A stretch of DNA of 9,399 nt from Gemmatimonadota bacterium (GTDB taxonomy: Bacteria; Gemmatimonadota; Gemmatimonadetes; Gemmatimonadales; Gemmatimonadaceae), in NCBI GenBank assembly GCA_003142495.1, contig PLMM01000090.1:1-9399 (forward strand), given 5' to 3'. Every line of letters starts with the position of its first letter. Within the stretch, counting starts at the first letter, position 1. Positions 1 through 6,900 of the stretch are shown one piece after another. Under the pieces are notes generated by a model that saw nothing but the letters and a program-made list of their open reading frames with translations, was not told where the DNA came from and did no database searches. The position numbers and the translations under genes were made by a program.

Positions 1-612
1 GTGCAGAAGTTCGGCGGTATGGAGGCGCTCGACGAGCCGTACATGGAGATCAGCCTGCTCGCGATGATCAAGAAGCGCGCGGGGTGGCTCTGCGCGCTCT
101 TCCTCGGCGAGATGCTCACGGCGACGGCGATGGGGCACTTCGAGGGCGAGATCAGCAAGGCTGTGGTGCTCGCACTGTTCATCCCGCTCATCATCAGCTC
201 GGGCGGCAACTCGGGCTCGCAGGCGACGTCGCTGATCATTCGCGCGATGGCGCTGCGCGAGGTGACGCTCAAGGATTGGTGGCGCGTTGCGACTCGCGAG
301 CTGCCATCGGGCATCATGCTCGGCACGATCCTCGGCGCGATCGGCTTCGTCCGAATCATGCTGTGGCAGCAGCTCGGATGGTACGACTACGGCACGCATC
401 ATCTGCTCGTCGCGGTGACGGTGGCACTGGCGCTGGTGGGGGTCGTGACCTTCGGATCGCTCGCCGGCTCAATGCTTCCGTTCATTCTGCGCAGGTTCAA
501 CTTCGATCCCGCGAGCGCATCGGCGCCGTTCGTCGCCACACTCGTCGACGTGACGGGGCTGATCATCTATTTCAGCGTCGCGTACGTGATCCTGCGCGGG
601 ACGCTGCTCTAG
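1..612 (+). CDS. mgtE: MgtE-family magnesium transporter, C-terminal membrane domain (5' partial)
   Basis: Encodes the channel part of an MgtE-type Mg2+ transporter in the inner membrane. The reading frame is open at the window edge, so the gtg at position 1 need not be the start. A full MgtE is about 450 residues; the cytoplasmic N domain and CBS pair are missing only because they lie outside the window. Visible hallmarks are the end of the plug-helix region (about residues 13-26), the family signature GGNSGSQ (68-74) followed by a conserved segment ending near R81, and the late helix [15 protein letters not shown] (177-191). Its D183 matches the pore Asp of the Thermus MgtE (Asp432 there). 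About five hydrophobic helices can be traced: 27-47, 54-68, 104-122, 136-158 and 181-199. The stop is TAG at 610-612. Family assignment is firm; ion selectivity (Mg2+ versus Co2+ or others) is inferred from the family. Confidence 0.93.
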   Translation: MQKFGGMEALDEPYMEISLLAMIKKRAGWLCALFLGEMLTATAMGHFEGEISKAVVLALFIPLIISSGGNSGSQATSLIIRAMALREVTLKDWWRVATRELPSGIMLGTILGAIGFVRIMLWQQLGWYDYGTHHLLVAVTVALALVGVVTFGSLAGSMLPFILRRFNFDPASASAPFVATLVDVTGLIIYFSVAYVILRGTLL

Positions 613-621
613 GGGCTGCTT

Positions 622-643
622 CACCGCACGAATTCGCGCGGTG
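622..643 (+). terminator. possible hairpin terminator after mgtE
   Basis: CACCGC (622-627) is the exact inverse complement of GCGGTG (638-643), with a 10-base loop that contains the palindrome CGAATTCG (629-636). It starts 9 bases after the mgtE stop and is followed by GTTCGTT, only a weak T-rich tail. Position favours a terminator; the poor tail keeps confidence low. The rest of 613-780 shows no convincing gene, and I found no clear -35/-10 pair in it for the following gene. Confidence 0.35.
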
Positions 644-769
644 GTTCGTTGCGTGGAGCGAAAACCTTTGCGAGCGCGCAGCGCGAGATCGGCGCGGCAT
701 ATGCACGATGTCTTCGGCGTGCCGCCGGAGACGCCGGTGCGCGCGTGAGAATCGGAGGGAACGGACGAG

Positions 770-776
770 AGGAGGG
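770..776 (+). promoter_or_regulatory. ribosome binding site fixing the start of the 781 gene
   Basis: AGGAGGG lies 4 bases before the ATG at 781. It is one of only two strong Shine-Dalgarno sites in the window. It selects the ATG at 781 over upstream in-frame starts that would precede an implausible, arginine-rich extension and bury the signal peptide. Confidence 0.85.
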
Positions 777-780
777 AAGT

Positions 781-1071
781 ATGCAAATCAAATGGATTGC
801 GACAGCCGCGCTCGCGGTTGCGCTCATTCCGGCGGCCGCGATGGCGCAGAGCAAGGCCCCGAAGGACACCGCGATGACGAATCGCAGCACCTCGCATCAA
901 ACGGTCACAACCACATCGGCGGGAGATGTCGCCGGACCCGGGAGTGATGTGACGGACGCGATGCTCAAGGAACAGGGCGATCCGAATCTGATCGGCTCGC
1001 CGGCGTGGTGGAAAAATCACGCGACTGCAGACGGCAAACCCATCAAGACGCAGCCAGCATCGCACGAGTAG
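781..1071 (+). CDS. small exported protein of unknown function
   Basis: A 96-residue protein that I do not recognise. The start at 781 is set by the strong ribosome binding site and by an immediate signal peptide: positive residue K4, a hydrophobic core (about 5-19) and a type I cleavage site of the AxA kind (AMA, 20-22) before Q23. The mature form would be about 74 residues, periplasmic or secreted. It begins with a polar stretch rich in Thr and Ser (about 30-47), probably flexible. It then has a more ordered-looking C-terminal segment, GDPNLIGSPAWWKNH (66-80) and DGKPIKT (84-90), where the paired tryptophans and GSP turn look like a conserved core. It has no cysteine, so it is neither a lipoprotein nor disulfide-bonded. 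It stands alone, 168 bp downstream of mgtE and convergent with the next cluster. High expression is suggested only by the strong ribosome binding site. Confidence 0.82.
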   Translation: MQIKWIATAALAVALIPAAAMAQSKAPKDTAMTNRSTSHQTVTTTSAGDVAGPGSDVTDAMLKEQGDPNLIGSPAWWKNHATADGKPIKTQPASHE

Positions 1072-1090
1072 CGCACTGGGGATGAGTGCG
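1072..1090. terminator. hairpin between convergent genes, probable bidirectional terminator
   Basis: CGCACT (1072-1077) and AGTGCG (1085-1090) form a perfect 6-bp inverted repeat with a 7-base loop, in the 26-bp gap between the stop of the rightward exported-protein gene (1071) and the stop of the leftward cluster (1098). A further G-U pair (1071 with 1091) would extend it. The pyrimidine run TCCTCTTCT follows on the + strand. Placement between two stop codons makes a shared terminator the simplest reading, but the stem is short and the tail is not a pure T tract. Confidence 0.45.
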
Positions 1091-1097
1091 TCCTCTT

Positions 1098-1616
1098 CTA
1101 GTCGCGCACGAGCTCCTCATCCGCCGGCGGAAGTGCGCCGGCGGAGTTGCGCATGGTGTTGCACAGCCATGCACCAAGCGCCACGGCGAGGATCAACGAC
1201 AGCACGGAGAGGCACGTCGTGAAGCGGGCGAGCGCACGATCGTCGCCGAGCATTCCGTAGTGCGCGAGAAGGTAGTGCCAATCGTGAATCGGGTCGCCGC
1301 TGCCCATGCTGACGAGCGGGAGATCCTGGTTGCGCGCGTCGCCGATGTAGGTGGCGAGATTCGTCAGGCTCATCGAGAGCCACGCGAGCGCGACTGAGAT
1401 GCCGAAGTATTCACGCTGCCTCAGAAAGGCGAGCGCCACGATGATCGGCACCGCGATCTGCGTGATACTTCCGCCAGCGACCTCGAGCAGGTCGCCGAGT
1501 GGGCTGAAGAGCACGTGTCCGCCCTCATGCACGCCGAGGGTGAGACCGCCGAAGATCGTCCAGTACTCGTAGTCGTTGAGCGAGCGGATGACTATATAGA
1601 CGAGATAGGCGAGCAA
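1098..1616 (-). CDS. small multi-pass membrane protein with HEGGH motif (M50-like metalloprotease candidate)
   Basis: Predicted integral membrane protein, 172 residues if translated from the TTG at 1616, the only standard start codon available. Near the first helix it carries HEGGH (residues 30-34, bases 1515-1529), matching the HExxH zinc site. The context GVHEGGHVLF resembles site-2-protease-like (M50/M50B) families, where the motif lies in a membrane helix. Likely helices are 18-39, 50-66, 70-92 and 131-152. A polar segment between helices 3 and 4 has GDAR (92-95) and IHDWHYLL (110-117), whose Asp and His residues could supply further ligands. The classic M50 NxxPxxxLDG motif is not evident, so proteolytic activity is unproven. 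The frame continues upstream without a stop for at least 23 more plausible codons to the stop of the preceding regulator gene, so the true N-terminus is probably longer. It is the last gene of the leftward cluster. Confidence 0.75.
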   Translation of the reverse strand: MLAYLVYIVIRSLNDYEYWTIFGGLTLGVHEGGHVLFSPLGDLLEVAGGSITQIAVPIIVALAFLRQREYFGISVALAWLSMSLTNLATYIGDARNQDLPLVSMGSGDPIHDWHYLLAHYGMLGDDRALARFTTCLSVLSLILAVALGAWLCNTMRNSAGALPPADEELVRD

Positions 1617-1684
1617 ACTCGCTCGCCAGATCCAGTTGCGCCCTCGACACCAGTCGAGCGCATCGTCTCGCCATTTGCTGGCGC

Positions 1685-2800
1685 TCAGTTCGGAATGGCC
1701 GTGATGAACGTGAGCGAGCGCCTGCGTCGCACGACATTGCTCAGCGCCACGAAGACCTCGGGATCTATTAGCGACCCGATGCGCTCGGAGAGATACTCCA
1801 GCGTTCCGTGCGGCTGGAGCGGCTCCTGGTACGAGCGACCCGACGTCAGCGCATCGTACGCGTCGGCTGCCGCGAGAATGCGACCGCCGATCGAGATCTG
1901 CTTGTCGGAGAGCTGGCGCGGGTAGCCCGAGCCATCGAAGTGCTCGTGGTGATCGCGAACGTAGTCCAGCACGGCGCCGAGGTGCTTCATCGGGGCGAGA
2001 ATGGTCACGCCCAGCTCGACGTGCTGCTTCACGTGCGCGAACTCTTCCGGCGTGAGCGAGCCCGGCTTGTTCAGGATCTCTTCGCGAATCCCGATCTTGC
2101 CGACATCCATGAGTCGTGCAGCGAGGCGCACGGCTTCGACGGTGTCGACATCGAGATGCATCTCGTCCGCGATCGCCGCCGACATTTCTCCGATGCGAAT
2201 CGAGCGGCCGCGCATGTACGGGTTCTTCGCTTCCATCGCCATGACGAGCGATTCGGCCACCTGAATCGTGAGATCGCGCAGCGCAGACTTCTCGCGCTCG
2301 AGCTCCGCCGTCCGCAAGGTGACCTCTTCGCGGATGACGTGGTCGATCTCGCGCTGCTGCAGCAGCATCTCGCGGCGGTGCAGGGCCTTGAGAATCGACT
2401 CGTGCAAATCGGGGAGCTCGACGGGCTTGGTGAGATAGCCCATCGCGCCACGCGACAGCGCCTCAGTGGCGGTCGGCGCGTCGTTGACGGCCGTCAGCAT
2501 CACGATGGCGAGGTCGGGGTTCGCTGCCAGCGCCTTCGGCACCAGCTCCACACCCGTCATCCCCGGCATGCGGATGTCGCTGAGCATGAGCGAGAAGCGC
2601 CCCGCATCGAGCATCTCGAGCGCCTGGACCGCGGAGGACGCGGTCTCCACTTCGTAACCTGAGCGCGTGAGGAACGTGCTCAGCGACAGCCTGATAGCCT
2701 CCTCGTCATCCACGAGCAGCACACGGACCATGCGACGGTCCGGGAGAAGCATTTCTGGAGCTGTCACGATGGCGGTTCTAGAAAGAGGGGCGGAGCGCAT
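1685..2800 (-). CDS. response regulator with degenerate HD-GYP domain (RpfG-like)
   Basis: Cytoplasmic two-component regulator, 371 residues from the ATG at 2800. The receiver domain is about residues 25-140, with acidic pocket D31/D32, phospho-acceptor D75 in SDIRMPG, T103 and K125. A helical, probably coiled-coil linker (about 140-180) leads to an HD-GYP domain (about 180-355). Retained features include GKIGI, NKPG, H260, HHEHFDGSGYP (284-294) and D313 in ADAYDAL. Two expected histidines are lost: the GHS-type His is R199 (GRS), and the His of the HD pair is M231 (LMDVGKIG). HD-GYP domains normally hydrolyse cyclic di-GMP at a two- or three-metal centre, so this one may be inactive or a sensor. 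The ATG at 2731 gives a more typical receiver N-terminus (MVRVLLVDDE); neither start has a good ribosome binding site. The 2800 start is 6 bp after the upstream gene's stop, favouring coupled translation. No histidine kinase is in the window. Confidence 0.9.
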   Translation of the reverse strand: MRSAPLSRTAIVTAPEMLLPDRRMVRVLLVDDEEAIRLSLSTFLTRSGYEVETASSAVQALEMLDAGRFSLMLSDIRMPGMTGVELVPKALAANPDLAIVMLTAVNDAPTATEALSRGAMGYLTKPVELPDLHESILKALHRREMLLQQREIDHVIREEVTLRTAELEREKSALRDLTIQVAESLVMAMEAKNPYMRGRSIRIGEMSAAIADEMHLDVDTVEAVRLAARLMDVGKIGIREEILNKPGSLTPEEFAHVKQHVELGVTILAPMKHLGAVLDYVRDHHEHFDGSGYPRQLSDKQISIGGRILAAADAYDALTSGRSYQEPLQPHGTLEYLSERIGSLIDPEVFVALSNVVRRRRSLTFITAIPN

Positions 2801-2806
2801 GATCGA

Positions 2807-3769
2807 TTATGGAACGAGTACCGTGGGGCTCGTCTCGTTCGCTGCCGTGCTCACGACCATCGTGGTCGACTGGTCCTGACCGATCGAAACGATATCTCCG
2901 TTGTTGCCGTACGCGCCCTCGACCGCGAGGCAGCCGCTCGTGGAGCACGCGGGCTGGCCAATGCCGGCCCCGTCATATACCCAGTCTGACGTCTCACCGG
3001 TCGCAACCGTCACGGCGCGAAGCGACGGCGCTCCGACGACGGAGACAAAGTAGATCTGCGTGCCGTCCGCGCTCCAAACCGGGTTGAATGCGCCGTTCAT
3101 TTCGTTCGAGAGCTGGACCGGCGTGCCGCCCGCGGCCGAGATCACGAACACTTGGGAAAGCCCCGAGCGCGTGGACGTGTAGACGAGCTGCGATCCGTTC
3201 GGGCTCCACGACGGGGAGTTCTCGGGGACGTAGCTTTCCGAGCCGGTCGCGAGTGCACTCTGGTTCGCACCGGTCGAGTCCATCGTCCAGATCCGCGGCG
3301 TGCCCGAGCGACCGCTCACGAAGGCGATGCGCGTGCCGTCGGGGCTCAGCTTCGGCTGCTCATCGGTGCCGCTGCTCGTGGTGAGGCGCTTGAGGCCGGA
3401 CAGGTCGTTCTTACCCATATAAATTTCTTCATCCCCATCGCGATAGGATGCGAACACGAGGTGTCCGGCTGCACTATGTGGGTCCTGGTCGGCCGCATTC
3501 GAGAATGTAATGCGCGAGGTCACGCCGCCTTCATCCTTCCACAGCTGGTTGACGCCGCTCGCATTCGAGACGTACACGAGGGCTGGCGACGACATCTTGC
3601 TTTCCGACGTCGACTTCTGTGCCGGAGCGACCGCGAGATTCTGGTCGGCCGAGCATGCGGCGAGTGCACCGATCGCGACCATCGCGATCACGGCCCGGTT
3701 CAGCGAGCGAACGCTGAGCTGCGAAGCGTTCGTCGTGTTCTGTCGTGGCTGACGTGAAGTGTGTCGCAT
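2807..3769 (-). CDS. TolB/PD40-type beta-propeller lipoprotein
   Basis: A 320-residue exported lipoprotein. The ATG at 3769 is preceded by AAAGGAGG 8 bases upstream; an earlier in-frame start (3844) would add 25 hydrophilic residues before the signal. The signal has a basic N-terminus, a hydrophobic core (about 25-36) and lipobox LAAC with C39 as the lipidated cysteine. After a Ser/Ala-rich spacer come PD40/WD40-like propeller blades of the TolB kind: about 98-130, 141-175 (LSPDGTRIAFVSGRSG), 188-220 (WSPNGSQLVYTSTRSG) and 232-255 (WSADGTQIYFVS), with at least one weaker blade before and one after. C275 and C280 in the last part could form a disulfide. Such propellers usually bind protein partners or ligands in the periplasm; no catalytic motif is seen. 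It is not TolB itself: the TolB N-terminal domain and the tol/pal neighbours are absent. First gene of the leftward cluster; a sensory or scaffold role for the regulator behind it is inferred. Confidence 0.85.
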   Translation of the reverse strand: MRHTSRQPRQNTTNASQLSVRSLNRAVIAMVAIGALAACSADQNLAVAPAQKSTSESKMSSPALVYVSNASGVNQLWKDEGGVTSRITFSNAADQDPHSAAGHLVFASYRDGDEEIYMGKNDLSGLKRLTTSSGTDEQPKLSPDGTRIAFVSGRSGTPRIWTMDSTGANQSALATGSESYVPENSPSWSPNGSQLVYTSTRSGLSQVFVISAAGGTPVQLSNEMNGAFNPVWSADGTQIYFVSVVGAPSLRAVTVATGETSDWVYDGAGIGQPACSTSGCLAVEGAYGNNGDIVSIGQDQSTTMVVSTAANETSPTVLVP

Positions 3770-3777
3770 GGGCCGAT

Positions 3778-3785
3778 CCTCCTTT
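3778..3785 (-). promoter_or_regulatory. strong ribosome binding site of the propeller lipoprotein gene
   Basis: On the minus strand this reads AAAGGAGG, 8 bases before the ATG at 3769. It decides the start of the lipoprotein and is the best Shine-Dalgarno match of the leftward cluster. The two downstream genes lack comparable sites, as expected if they depend on translational coupling. Confidence 0.88.
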
Positions 3786-3839
3786 GAAATCGTGGGGGTT
3801 ACAGAGCTTCGGTTCGGATTCTCTGTCTCATTCTCTACC

Positions 3840-3904
3840 CTCATGATTATCGGGCATGCGGTCTCTTCATTAACGAGGAAAGCAATTAAATCCGACTCAT
3901 GATT
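3840..3904. repeat. 9-bp direct repeat in the divergent intergenic region
   Basis: CTCATGATT occurs exactly at 3840-3848 and 3896-3904, 56 bp apart start to start; each copy contains the palindrome TCATGA. The first copy overlaps the candidate -10 box of the leftward cluster and the second lies about 60 bp before the rightward gene. This is where operators of a divergent promoter would be expected, but a chance 9-mer match in a region this size is not rare. Confidence 0.35.
3846..3873 (-). promoter_or_regulatory. candidate promoter for the leftward cluster
   Basis: On the minus strand, TTAATG (3868-3873) and GATAAT (3846-3851) are separated by 16 bases. The -10 matches the TATAAT consensus at five of six positions; the -35 is weak. 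Transcription would start near 3839, leaving a leader of about 70 bases that contains two copies of AGAGAAT, 12 bases apart. It lies in the most AT-rich part of the window. Bacterial consensus rules may not fit this phylum exactly. Confidence 0.3.
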
Positions 3905-3963
3905 CGACAGTACACCGTTTCTTAGAAGAGTCTCATCTGCACCCCACGTTCGACCCCGCTAAG

Positions 3964-6900
3964 TTGACTCCAGTGGATCTCAGCACCCGCTCTCCCCGCC
4001 GCGCGCCGATTTTTCTCGACGAGACCGGTCGCCGTTGGCGTCGCCTCCGGCGTGCCGCGCTCGTCGTCGGAATCGTCACCACGGTGGTTGCGGCGATCAC
4101 CATTACTATGGTGGTCATCCCGCCGCTCCTTCCTGAGATTCCTCTCACGGGGGCGCCCTTCGCGCGCGCGCCTAGCCTGGCCACGAGCAAGATCGAGCGC
4201 GAGCGGCTCTCCAAGAAGTTGCAGCTCTACTTCTCGCTGCGGAAAAATCGCGTTCCCGGCGTGAGCGCGAACGTGCTCCCGGTGCGCGGGCGAACTGTTC
4301 CGGGACGCGTGCGCGCTCCAGGCGCACCGATCGTTGCCGGTTTCTACGTTACCTGGGACGACAACTCGCTCGACGCGCTGCTGCACCACGCCGACGACCT
4401 CGACTGGGTGGTGTGCGAATGCGCGTGGCTCGGCCCGAACGGCAACGGGCTTCGCATGCGCATCGACAGGCGCGTCGGAGTCACGATCGCGAGCGCCGTC
4501 CCCGATCCCAAGCTCCGGCCGCAGATCTTCATCATGGTCAGCAACTTCGACTCGGCCACCAAGCGCTGGGATCCCGTGGGGCTGCGGCATCTGCTCACCA
4601 ATCCCGCCGCGCGCGCGCTCGCGCTCAAGCAGCTGACGGACAGCGTCGCCTTCTATGGCATGGGCGGAGTCACGATCGACTTCGAGGAGGAGCCGCAGGA
4701 GCTCACCGAATCGATCACCACCTTCGTGTCCGAGCTTCGTAAGCGACTCGTGCCGATGGGGAAGATCGTGACGCAGGCGGCGTCGGTGAACGACAGCGAT
4801 CATCAGCTCGCGAAGTTCGCAGCCGTGAACGACTACCTCTTTCTGATGTTGTACGACGAGCACTTCGGAAGGACAGGCGATCCGGGGCCGATCGCGAGCC
4901 AGCAGTGGTTCGTCGAGCGCTTGAAGCACATGCTGCGCTTCGTGCCGGCGCAGAAGGCAATCCCGATCGTCGGTGCGTACGGCTACGACTGGAACGATGG
5001 CGACAGCACGACGAACGGACAGCAGCTGACTTTTCAGGAGATCATGTCCGCCGTGCGTAAGGCGGACAAGAAGGCACTGCACTTCGATTCGACGACGCTC
5101 AATCCGTACGCCACGTGGACCGATCGCGACTCCACCGAGCATCTCGCCTGGTATCTCGACGCCATCACCGCGTACAACCAGACCGTCGCCGCGCAGGCGC
5201 TCGGCACCGCGGGGATGGGCATCTGGCGCATGGGATCGGAGGATCCGGCGATCTGGCGCGTGATCGGAAAGTCGGGGATCGATAGCTCTGCCGCGCTGCT
5301 CAGCGTGATCCCGCCGGGATACGACGCGGAGATGGAGGGGAACGGCGAGATCCTCGATCTGTTCGCGAGCCCGGACTCGGGGAACCGCACGATACGCATC
5401 GATCCGAAGACGAAGCTCGTCGTCGATGAGGTGATTCACAAAGTGGGCACGCCGTACATCGTCAATCGATACGGCAGCAGCGATCCACATCTCATCACGC
5501 TCACGTTCGACGATGGGCCTGATGGAAAGTGGACGCCGATGATACTCGACACGCTCAAGTCGCGCGGAGTCACCGGCACCTTCTTCCTCATCGGCGAGAA
5601 CGCCGAGCGTCATCTGCCGCTGCTGCGTCGCATCGTGAACGAGGGACATCTGATCGGGAATCACACCTTCCTGCATCCGAATCTCGCCTTCACGAGCGAC
5701 AAGCGCACGAAGCTCGAGCTCGATGCCACCGAGCGCCTCTTCGAGGCCGTGCTCGGACGCCGCACGGCGTTCTTCCGCCCGCCGTACTTCGGAGACGCCG
5801 AGCCGACGACGCTCGACGAGCTCGTGCCGGCGCAGATCGCAAAGGAGCGCGGCTACCTCATCATCGGTCTGCACATCGACGCCGAGGATTGGCAGTCGCC
5901 CGGCGTGAAGACGATCATCGACACGGTGTTGGCGCAGCGCTCGCGCGGCAACGTTGTGCTGCTGCACGATGGCGGCGGCGATCGCAGCCAGACCGTCGCC
6001 GCGCTCGGCCCGCTCATCGACACGCTGCGCGCCCTCGGCGATACGGTCGTGCCGCTGTCGCAGCTCATTGGGCTCACGCGCGATCAGGCGATGCCCGGAC
6101 TGCCACCGCGCAACATGCTGGCGCGCGCGGGAGAGCTCATCGGATGGGGAACGCTGAGCCTCGTGCAATGGCTGCTGTACTGGATATTCTTTCTCGCGAT
6201 TTTTCTGGGCTTCGCGCGGCTGGTGTTCATGACCATCCTCGCGATCATCCAGCACGTAAAGAATCACCAGAATCGCGATGCACCGATTACCTTCGCGCCA
6301 TCGGTGAGCGTGATCGTGCCGGCGTACAAGGAGGAAAAGGTCATTCTGCGCACGATCGAGACGCTCGTCGCGCAGGAGTATCCGGGCGAGCTCGAGGTCG
6401 TGGTCGTTGACGACGGCTCGCCCGACGAGACCTACCAGGTCGCGCATGCGGCGTACGGCGATCATCCGAAGGTGCGCGTATATCGCAAGCCGAATGGCGG
6501 CAAGGCGAGCGCGCTCAACTACGGCCTTGCGTACGCGAGCGGCGAGATCGTGATCTGCCTCGACGCGGACACGTTGTTCGCGCCGGACACGGTGGCCGAG
6601 CTGGTCGAGCCGCTGCACGATCCGAAGGTGGGCGCCGTCGCCGGAAACGCGAAGGTCGGCAACCGCATCAACCTCGTGACGCGCTGGCAGGCGATCGAGT
6701 ACGTAACGAGTCAGAATCTCGACCGGCGCGCCTTCTCGCTGCTCAACTGCATCACGGTCGTGCCGGGCGCCGTTGGCGCGTGGCGGAAGTCGCTCGTGCA
6801 AAAGGCCGGCGGCTTCAGCGAGGACACGCTCGCCGAGGATCAGGATCTCACGCTCTCGATTCGCCGGCGCGGATTCTCGATCGCCTACGCAGACGAAGCG

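Noticed and set aside
649..780. Upstream extension of the small exported protein to an earlier in-frame start
   Set aside because: It would put 44 Arg-rich residues before the signal peptide and ignore the strong ribosome binding site at 770-776.
1808..2662. 284-codon plus-strand frame opposite the HD-GYP regulator
   Set aside because: Shadow of the regulator gene; low-complexity Arg/His/Leu composition and no ribosome binding site or family resemblance.
2807..3769. Identification of the propeller lipoprotein as TolB
   Set aside because: Only the propeller blades match; the TolB N-terminal domain and tol/pal neighbours are absent and it is a lipoprotein.
3770..3844. 25-residue N-terminal extension of the propeller lipoprotein
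   Set aside because: It lies upstream of a near-perfect ribosome binding site for the ATG at 3769 and would displace the lipoprotein signal from the N-terminus.
3922..6801. 959-codon open frame on the minus strand, antisense to the large polysaccharide enzyme
   Set aside because: It is the mirror frame of a GC-rich, strongly codon-biased gene. Its product is a monotonous mix of Arg, His, Ala, Leu and Glu without domains or membrane segments, while the plus strand encodes an unmistakable multi-domain enzyme.
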